Shown in pieces: positions 1-5,614 of a stretch of DNA of 7,244 nt. The DNA is taken from NCBI GenBank assembly GCA_905236665.1, contig CAJONF010000157.1, forward strand, positions 1 through 7,244, read 5' to 3'. This DNA is from an uncultured Selenomonadaceae bacterium (GTDB lineage Bacteria > Bacillota > Negativicutes > Selenomonadales > Selenomonadaceae). Position numbers and translations under genes: made by a program. Within the stretch, counting starts at the first letter, position 1. Every line of letters starts with the position of its first letter. The notes under the pieces were generated by a model. It had not been told where the DNA came from. It saw only the letters and a program-made list of their open reading frames with translations, and did no database searches.

Positions 1-633
1 GGTATGACGCCCGAATTCGCCAAAAAAGTTTTCGCCGCCTACGAACGCGACCGCACTGTCAGCAACATTCAAGGCACCGGCTTAGGCATGAGCATTACCA
101 AAAGTATCGTTGAACTTATGGGCGGCACAATCGACGTTGAGACGGAGCTGGGCAAGGGCACGGAATTTATCGTTCGCGTGGATTTCCCGATTGTCGATGA
201 ACCGGACGAAGAAGAAATTGCACAGGTCGAAGAGAAGCGCGAAATTGACTTCACCAAAATAAAACTCTTGCTCGTCGAAGACAACGAAGTCAACCGCGAA
301 ATTGCCTCGCTGATTTTAACTGAATTTGGTTTTAGTTTGGACACGGCTGAAAATGGCAAAATTGCTGTTGAAAAAGTTTCAAGCTCCAAGCCCGGCGATT
401 ATGACGCGGTGTTAATGGATATACAAATGCCAGTTATGAACGGCTACGAAGCGACAAAAAAAATCCGCGAACTTAGAGATCCTAAGCTCGCGAAGATACC
501 GATAATCGCAATGACGGCGAACGCCTTCAGCGAAGATGTTCAGGCGGCAAAAGATGCAGGTATGGACAGCCACATTGCAAAGCCGCTTGATGTTCAAAAA
601 ATGATTGAAACACTTACGGAGGTGTTGAAATGA
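1..633 (+). CDS. Hybrid sensor histidine kinase, C-terminal part (5' end off window)
   Basis: This is the tail of a two-component hybrid kinase that phosphorylates itself on His and passes the phosphate to its own receiver domain. The reading frame is open to the first base, and the first visible residues (GMTPEFAKKVF) are the end of the G1/F-box region of a HATPase_c domain, so the ATG at position 4 is an internal Met and not the start. Numbering from that Met, the G2 box GTGLGMSIT is at about 24-32 and the ATPase domain ends near residue 62. An acidic linker (about 63-82) leads to a receiver domain (about 86-209) with the acidic pair E92-D93, phosphoacceptor D139 in LMDIQMPVMNG, T171 and K193, all present. 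No HPt domain follows, so any phosphorelay would need a separate HPt or direct output. The sensor and dimerisation parts are off window, so the signal is unknown. The stop overlaps the next start (ATGA), pointing to an operon with the rhodanese lipoprotein. Confidence 0.93.
   Translation, partial: GMTPEFAKKVFAAYERDRTVSNIQGTGLGMSITKSIVELMGGTIDVETELGKGTEFIVRVDFPIVDEPDEEEIAQVEEKREIDFTKIKLLLVEDNEVNREIASLILTEFGFSLDTAENGKIAVEKVSSSKPGDYDAVLMDIQMPVMNGYEATKKIRELRDPKLAKIPIIAMTANAFSEDVQAAKDAGMDSHIAKPLDVQKMIETLTEVLK
618..622 (+). promoter_or_regulatory. Ribosome binding site of the rhodanese lipoprotein gene
   Basis: GGAGG lies 7 nt before the ATG at 630, inside the last codons of the kinase gene. It fixes the start of the lipoprotein gene and suggests that its translation is coupled to that of the kinase. 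Confidence 0.8.
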
Positions 634-1325
634 AAAATTTTTTGCTTATAATCTGCGCGGCGATTTTGATAAGCGGTTGCGGCGGAAATGCTTACAAACA
701 TTTGACGCAGGACGAGGCTCAAAAGATGATTAGTTCAAATCCGAGCGTGATTATCTTAGATGTTCGCAAGCAAGACGAATACGAAAAGAAACACATTCCC
801 AACGCATTGCTTGTCCCGATTGACGATTTAAAGGCGGGTGACTTTTCCAAACTGCCGGACAAAGACGCCACCATTTTAACTTATTGCTGGACGGGACAAC
901 GTGCAGAAGATTCAGCGGCGATTTTGGCTGACCACGGTTATAAAAACGTTTACGAGATAGGCGGGCTGGTTGATTGGACGGGTGCTACGGAAGAAACGGA
1001 GTTGTTTAAAAGAATCAGTCAAGAAGAAGCTATGAAAATTTTGGCGGAAAATCCCAATGCAAAACTTTTGGATTGTCGTTTCCCGAAAGATTACGAGATG
1101 AGGCATATCCCCGGAGCTATTCATTATCCGCTTGAGGCGGCAGTTGCGGACAATTTCGAGAAAATCCCCGACAAAAACGCCCCGCTTATAACTTATTGCG
1201 GCGACGGTAACCGCGGAGGACTTACGGCAAAAGTTCTCGCCGAAAAGGGTTACACGAACGTTTACACAATGGGCGGCATTATCGATTGGACGGGACCGGT
1301 CGAAGGCACGAACGTTGAAAATTGA
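630..1325 (+). CDS. Lipoprotein with two tandem rhodanese domains
   Basis: Predicted lipid-anchored protein with two sulfurtransferase-type (rhodanese) domains. Residues 1-16 form a lipoprotein signal peptide ending in the lipobox I-S-G-C with Cys17 as the lipidated residue, so the protein should sit on the outer face of a membrane. Domain 1 (about 24-118) has LDVRKQDEY, HIPNA and the active loop Cys86 in CWTGQR. Domain 2 (about 128-222) has LLDCRFPKDYE, HIPGA and Cys190 in CGDGNR. The two halves look like an internal duplication: both carry a TYCxxGxR loop followed by GYxNVYxxGGxxDWTG. Unlike classic two-domain thiosulfate sulfurtransferases, where the N-terminal domain lacks the Cys, both Cys are kept. 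Rhodaneses move sulfane sulfur or act on thiols; the substrate here cannot be read from sequence. The start is set by GGAGG and the ATGA overlap with the kinase gene. A role in the same signalling or stress pathway as the kinase is inference only. Confidence 0.9.
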   Translation: MKNFLLIICAAILISGCGGNAYKHLTQDEAQKMISSNPSVIILDVRKQDEYEKKHIPNALLVPIDDLKAGDFSKLPDKDATILTYCWTGQRAEDSAAILADHGYKNVYEIGGLVDWTGATEETELFKRISQEEAMKILAENPNAKLLDCRFPKDYEMRHIPGAIHYPLEAAVADNFEKIPDKNAPLITYCGDGNRGGLTAKVLAEKGYTNVYTMGGIIDWTGPVEGTNVEN

Positions 1326-1386
1326 AAACTTCCCATATGGGGAATTCTGCTATCAACAACACCAGCTTGAAACAGAAATTTTTCAT
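1279..1386 (-). CDS. Doubtful 35-codon antisense reading frame
   Basis: On the - strand an ATG at 1386 opens 35 codons ending at 1279, beginning MKNFCFKLVLLIAEF, which looks like the start of a secretion signal (Lys, then a hydrophobic run). A GAGG motif stands about 8 nt before the ATG. The frame overlaps the 3' end of the rhodanese gene antisense and ends without a recognisable mature part. It sits downstream of tolC, beyond the terminator, so any transcription would need read-through or its own promoter. It may well be chance. Confidence 0.12.
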   Translation of the reverse strand: MKNFCFKLVLLIAEFPIWEVFNFQRSCLRPVPSNR

Positions 1387-1441
1387 TGCCCTAACCTCAG
1401 GCAATTCTAAAGCAAGTGGCGTTTACGGCGATGTTCGATAA
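1337..1441 (+). CDS. Doubtful 34-codon reading frame in the gap
   Basis: An ATG at 1337 opens 34 codons ending in TAA at 1439-1441, starting MGNSAINNTSLKQKFF. It nearly fills the gap between the rhodanese stop and the terminator. No Shine-Dalgarno-like sequence precedes the ATG; the sequence before it is AT-rich. No family is recognised. It could be a chance frame or the remnant of a decayed gene. It is listed only because it fills most of otherwise unexplained sequence just before the terminator. Confidence 0.15.
   Translation: MGNSAINNTSLKQKFFIALTSGNSKASGVYGDVR
1385..1405. other. Small hairpin in the intergenic gap
   Basis: ATTGCC (1385-1390) and GGCAAT (1400-1405) form a perfect 6-bp stem with a 9-nt loop. 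It has no adjoining T run, so it is not a terminator by itself. On the - strand its loop holds the GAGG motif of the doubtful antisense frame. It may be a 3' mRNA stabilising structure or chance. Confidence 0.3.
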
Positions 1442-1481
1442 AAATTAAAACCCCGCGCAGATTAAATGCACGGGGTTTTTT
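1441..1481. terminator. Bidirectional intrinsic terminator between convergent operons
   Basis: The arms at 1451-1459 (CCCCGCGCA) and 1467-1475 (TGCACGGGG) pair over 9 positions with one C-A mismatch around a 7-nt loop. Six T follow on the + strand (1476-1481), and an A-rich run precedes (1441-1450), which gives a U-rich tail on the - strand. The hairpin lies 10 nt beyond the tolC stop and about 125 nt beyond the rhodanese stop, so it should end both transcripts. Confidence 0.88.
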
Positions 1482-1491
1482 GTTGAAAATT

Positions 1492-2910
1492 TTAATTATC
1501 GAAAGGCTCTTTTTTGATGACCTGCGCCTCCTCTAAAGATTTTGGCGAAGATTTACCTTGCTTTTGAGCCTCGGCGTAAATTAGCGCGTCAATTTCGACA
1601 GGCACGCCCATGGCTTTTTCAAGTTGAGCGCGGCTCGTCATGTAGCTGTAAAGCGCGGCGTAATAATTATTGCGCGTCTCGACAACTTTTTCCTGCGCGT
1701 TCATGACATTTAAATTGGTGTCAACGCCCTCGATGTAACGAATCTGCGCGATAGAAAATTCTTCCTCGGCTTGAGCAACAGCGGCGGCAGTTGTATTGAT
1801 ATTTTTTTCAGCAGTTCTTAGGGCGATATAAGCGTTGCGGACTTCCAATTCAATCGTCTCAATTTGCTGACGGGCGATTGATTCAGCTTTACGCTCCATA
1901 GCCTTAGCTTGGTGAACATTTGCGGAAGTGACACCGTTATCAAAAATATCCCAGCTCATTTGCAAACCAACACTCCAACGCTCTTGATTGTGATTCGTGC
2001 CAAAAACATTTTCGCCTGACATATTTCCATTGACAACAGCATCAACTTTCGGGCGATAACCGCTTTTTTGAACAGAAGTTTGAGCTTCGGCTTGCTTAAC
2101 GGCGTAGGTAGCGGCTATCCCGTCGGGACGGTGATTCAGCGCATATTCAAGACATTGCGCCTCGCTCATATTGTAGGAAACAAAAGTTATATCGTCGCTG
2201 GTGATAATTTGAGTGCCCGTCGGCAAACCTAATATGTTATTCAGCTGAGCAATCGCCGTTAAATAATTTCCCTGCGCCGTAGTCAATGCTTGCTGGCTGT
2301 TGGAAAGCTGAACGCTCGTTGCCAACATATCGGCTTTTGCCACCGTGCCGACCTCATATTGAATCGAAACGTTGCGCAAATGTTCCTGCAAAAGTTCGAC
2401 GGCTTGTTCCTGCACGCCGACTAAACTTTTTCGTTGAAGGACTTGATAATAAGCCGCCGCCGCTTGATATTTAACTTCTTGGCGGGAATTCTCCAAAGTT
2501 AAATCTGCAGAATTCAAAGCATAACGCGCCGCCTCCCGCTGATTTTCCAATCGCCCGCCCGTATACAGCGGAATAGACAAACTAACGGAGTTGGCGTTTT
2601 CGTTTAAGTAGGAAGGATATAATTTTTCACTCGACGTGCCTTTTGCTTGCGTGTGATATTGACGGTTAATGTTATAGTATCTGCCGCCAATGCGCTCTAG
2701 GGACGACGACCAACTTAAAGTTAAGCCGGAATTGCGGCGCACAGCTGATAAATTCCAGCGAGCCGCTTCTCTATCTTCAGCTGACTGTTCGATTAAGCGA
2801 TTATTTTTCATAGCGAGATTTATAGCCTCGTCCAGCGTCAATGATTCTGCCGCGCTTGAAGTGTTTGCTAAAGAGAGTATCGCCGCCATTGTTATAAAAA
2901 ATTTTTTCAT
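1492..2910 (-). CDS. TolC-family outer membrane efflux/secretion channel
   Basis: Outer-membrane duct that forms trimers and connects an inner-membrane exporter to the outside. The 472-residue length is usual for the family. Residues 1-20/21 are a signal peptide (MKKFFITMAAILSL, cleavage near SSA-A-E). Two outer-membrane-efflux repeats follow: the first about 24-230 and the second about 247-437. The paired strand-to-helix junctions typical of TolC are visible as IPLYTGGRLENQ (113-124) and WDIFDNGVTSANV (320-332). Long Ala/Gln/Glu-rich helices also occur in both halves, for example YEVGTVAKADML near 185 and YIEGVDTNLNVMNAQ near 392. The tail after about 445 is polar and probably disordered. 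It is the last gene of the export operon, starting 13 nt after the ABC2 stop, which makes it the probable exit channel for the peptide handled by the two ABC subunits. A general drug-efflux role is possible but fits the context less well. Confidence 0.93.
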   Translation of the reverse strand: MKKFFITMAAILSLANTSSAAESLTLDEAINLAMKNNRLIEQSAEDREAARWNLSAVRRNSGLTLSWSSSLERIGGRYYNINRQYHTQAKGTSSEKLYPSYLNENANSVSLSIPLYTGGRLENQREAARYALNSADLTLENSRQEVKYQAAAAYYQVLQRKSLVGVQEQAVELLQEHLRNVSIQYEVGTVAKADMLATSVQLSNSQQALTTAQGNYLTAIAQLNNILGLPTGTQIITSDDITFVSYNMSEAQCLEYALNHRPDGIAATYAVKQAEAQTSVQKSGYRPKVDAVVNGNMSGENVFGTNHNQERWSVGLQMSWDIFDNGVTSANVHQAKAMERKAESIARQQIETIELEVRNAYIALRTAEKNINTTAAAVAQAEEEFSIAQIRYIEGVDTNLNVMNAQEKVVETRNNYYAALYSYMTSRAQLEKAMGVPVEIDALIYAEAQKQGKSSPKSLEEAQVIKKEPFDN

Positions 2911-2919
2911 GTCGAATCA

Positions 2920-2925
2920 CTCCTC
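2920..2925 (-). promoter_or_regulatory. Ribosome binding site of the tolC-like gene
   Basis: GAGGAG on the - strand lies 9 nt before the ATG at 2910 and overlaps the TGA stop of ABC2 (2924-2926). Ribosomes finishing ABC2 would end on this site, which suggests coupled translation. Confidence 0.8.
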
Positions 2926-5614
2926 AAACACTCTGCCGCTTAACTAAATTTGCAAAAATGCCGCCTTTGGCAACCAGTTCATCAAAGCCGCCACTCTCGA
3001 CAATCCGTCCTGCGTCCATAACTAAAATCCTATCACAATTCCTAATCGTCGACAGCCGGTGAGCAACGATAATTCGCGTGGCGTTGAGTGCGTCCAAACT
3101 TTTTGTGACGATTGCTTGAGTTCGGTTATCAAGGGCGGAAGTCGCCTCGTCGAAGATTAAAATTGATGGCTTTGTTACAAGAGCACGGGCGATTAAAATT
3201 CTCTGACGTTGCCCGCCGCTGATATTGGTTGAACCTTCGCTGATGACAGTTTGCATACCCATTGGCATAAACGATATATCTTCGGCAATGCCCGCCGCCT
3301 GTGCAGCTTGCCAAGCGTCTTCCAGGGTTAGAGCGTTTGTGCCTATTATGTTTGTAAAAATATCGCCCTGCATTAGTTGCCCGTTTTGAAGAACCACGCC
3401 CATTTGAGTTCGCACGCTCGGCAAATTTAATTCTGACAAATCTTGCCCGTCAAAATAAATTGAACCTTTACGCGGCGTCTCGAATCCCAAAAGCAATCTA
3501 ACCAGCGTAGATTTTCCGCAACCACTCTTGCCGACAATCGCAACATTTTCGCCAGCAGAAATTTTAAAACTCACGTCATGCAGAACGTCGCGACCTTCCA
3601 CATATCCGAAAGTAACATTGTTAAATTCAATCGCGCCGCTCAAAATGCTAGCGTCCGCCTTTTCGCCGACATTTTCTGGAATTTCTTTAAGAATCGGGCG
3701 CAAATTTTCTATATGCGGCTGAATGGCGAAGTATTGACCGATAAGCGGAATTATTCCATTGAGCGTGGCATTGAAACTTGAGAAGGCTCCTTGAAACGCG
3801 ATGAACTGCGCGTAGGTTATGCCTTGAACTTGTTGACCATTTGCCCCGACCTCGTTCATGCCATAAACCGCGATATAGTAAAGAGCCATTGTCAAAATAA
3901 ACGGTTGAACGCTGCCGATAATCGCGTTGTAGTTACTTTGCCAGCGCAATTTTAAATTCCACTTCCACGTTTCGCCGAAAACTGAACTCCAAAGCCAAAA
4001 CGCTTGATTTTCCGCGCCATGCTCTTTAAATTTTGACAGCCCTTTAAAAATCTGTTGAACAATGCCCGCCTCTTTGTTGTTAGCGGCGATTAAGTTTCGT
4101 TGAAAACCTATGACGCGCCGATAAATAAACGCGGTGATAATCGCGTAGACGAACCACACAGCTATAGCCGCCGCCGTCAATTTCAAGCTGTAGTAGCACA
4201 TCAAAAAGATACTCCAGAATGAAAAGACGAACCCGAATAGCCCGCCGATAAATTCCGCGCTGACCAAATTTTTTATAACGCTGATACCGCCCATTCGGCT
4301 TGCCAATTCGCCGGAAGTGAATTGTCGGAAAAATTTTGTCGGCAAGGTGAGCAATCGTCCCCATAAAGCCGCCTCGGTTGCCATGTTCATGCGCGTGGTT
4401 ATTCGCATTACAGCTATCGTCCGCACAATACCAAGTGATGCCGTGGTAAAGCTCGTGACCATGATAACCTGTGTGACTGTGGCGAGTCCTTGCCTGTCTA
4501 GGATCGGGATTATGTCCGCGAAGATTGTTTCCGTAACCAGCGGCATTGCTAGCGGAATTATCCCTGCAACAAGACTTATAACGATGACGGTTTTATAATC
4601 GGCGAACCAACACTGCTTGAAGATAAATTTCATCAAGTCAAAAATTTTTAATTCACGCGCAGGGAAGCCCGCATAACATTCAAACGCGCTCTTGTCAATT
4701 TTAGCGGCAAGGTCTTCTGTAAGCGGCACGCCGTCCGGTTTATCTTTGGTGACGATTTTATATTTGCCCGGCGCGAGTGGCACGAATGCTGATAAAATTT
4801 TTTCTTCGCCGAAATAGCCGATGATAACGCCGCTGTCCTGTTTATGCCAATTCTCTTCCAGCTCAATCAGCCGCATTTGCATATTGCCCTTTTGCACCAG
4901 CCGCCGAATTAATCTGATTTGGTCGAGCCGCCGCACAAGTTCCGCGTCAAGTTTGATATTGTCCGTCGGCATATTCAATGCTACAGCCGCACGCCTTACG
5001 ATAAACGACGCTTCCTCAAGCCGCGCTAAGCGTTCGGTCGTTTCGCTGTAGTCTGTGACTTCTTCGCCCAGCAAATTTGCTATCGAGTTGTCCAGAATCC
5101 GACGCTGATTTCTTGAGCGAACTTTCACGCGCTGTGTAAATCGTTTATCTTCCGACGCGAACCGCACGCCTAACAGCATTGAAAAAATTTCTTCGTTCTC
5201 TCGGAAGGCGTCGATTAAATTTTCTGCGCCGTCTAAAACTGTTTCATTCAGCCACGGGATTAAAGTATCGTCGCCCTTATCCGCCAAAAGTCTGAGCCAC
5301 GGCAATTTAATCAGTTCCGTGAACCAATGGCGCATTAAAATTTTCAACTTATCAGGCGGCATTTCGTCGAATGTAAAAATTTTTATCTGCGTATCTTCCA
5401 TGGCGAAGATTAGCGTTTCTGTCTGTTCAAATTCATCTAGCGAAGGAAACGCCGCTTTACCGACGCCCAATTCTACCAAGAACTGTTGACGAAAAGAACC
5501 TTCTGCGCGGGTGACGGTGTAAACTTCTACTTTGCCCGATTCGATAAGTGCTAAATGTTCACCATCTTCCAGGCGGATACGTTCGCCGGCTATCAGTGAA
5601 AAATTTTTATTCAA
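2924..5614 (-). CDS. NHLP-type bacteriocin export ABC transporter, permease/ATPase subunit (ABC2)
   Basis: Inner-membrane ABC half-transporter resembling the second ABC subunit of NHLP/NHLM peptide export systems (TIGR03797-like). With the chosen TTG start at 5614 it has 896 residues. Residues about 1-330 form a soluble extension: a beta-rich, cyclic-nucleotide-binding-like segment (about 10-85), then charged helices. There is no C39 peptidase Cys/His signature. The membrane domain spans about 340-630. The ATPase domain (about 660-896) has Walker A GKSGCGKST (695-703), Q-loop Q743, signature NISGGQRQR (797-805), Walker B ILIFDE (818-823) and H-loop His852, all intact. Family-typical phrases include LLLGFETP, MPMGMQTVISEG and FDEATSALDNRTQAIV. 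A longer frame opens at a TTG at 5644, but an AGGAGG lies 9 nt before the TTG at 5614, so the latter is preferred. It overlaps the ABC1 stop by 8 nt. It probably pairs with ABC1 as a heterodimer. Confidence 0.92.
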   Translation of the reverse strand: MNKNFSLIAGERIRLEDGEHLALIESGKVEVYTVTRAEGSFRQQFLVELGVGKAAFPSLDEFEQTETLIFAMEDTQIKIFTFDEMPPDKLKILMRHWFTELIKLPWLRLLADKGDDTLIPWLNETVLDGAENLIDAFRENEEIFSMLLGVRFASEDKRFTQRVKVRSRNQRRILDNSIANLLGEEVTDYSETTERLARLEEASFIVRRAAVALNMPTDNIKLDAELVRRLDQIRLIRRLVQKGNMQMRLIELEENWHKQDSGVIIGYFGEEKILSAFVPLAPGKYKIVTKDKPDGVPLTEDLAAKIDKSAFECYAGFPARELKIFDLMKFIFKQCWFADYKTVIVISLVAGIIPLAMPLVTETIFADIIPILDRQGLATVTQVIMVTSFTTASLGIVRTIAVMRITTRMNMATEAALWGRLLTLPTKFFRQFTSGELASRMGGISVIKNLVSAEFIGGLFGFVFSFWSIFLMCYYSLKLTAAAIAVWFVYAIITAFIYRRVIGFQRNLIAANNKEAGIVQQIFKGLSKFKEHGAENQAFWLWSSVFGETWKWNLKLRWQSNYNAIIGSVQPFILTMALYYIAVYGMNEVGANGQQVQGITYAQFIAFQGAFSSFNATLNGIIPLIGQYFAIQPHIENLRPILKEIPENVGEKADASILSGAIEFNNVTFGYVEGRDVLHDVSFKISAGENVAIVGKSGCGKSTLVRLLLGFETPRKGSIYFDGQDLSELNLPSVRTQMGVVLQNGQLMQGDIFTNIIGTNALTLEDAWQAAQAAGIAEDISFMPMGMQTVISEGSTNISGGQRQRILIARALVTKPSILIFDEATSALDNRTQAIVTKSLDALNATRIIVAHRLSTIRNCDRILVMDAGRIVESGGFDELVAKGGIFANLVKRQSV

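Noticed and set aside
4..633. Treating the ATG at position 4 as the start of a small stand-alone receiver protein
   Set aside because: The residues right after it are the middle of a histidine kinase ATPase domain, and the frame is open to the window edge, so the gene continues upstream.
1332..1341. CCCATATGGG palindrome as an operator site
   Set aside because: It lies downstream of a stop codon between convergent genes with no promoter nearby, so an operator role is not supported.
4317..4598. Longer + strand open frames inside the ABC2 gene, such as 4317-4598 and 4821-5051
   Set aside because: They lie antisense within a clearly coding gene, lack recognisable domains and read as low-complexity Ser/Ile/Arg translations.
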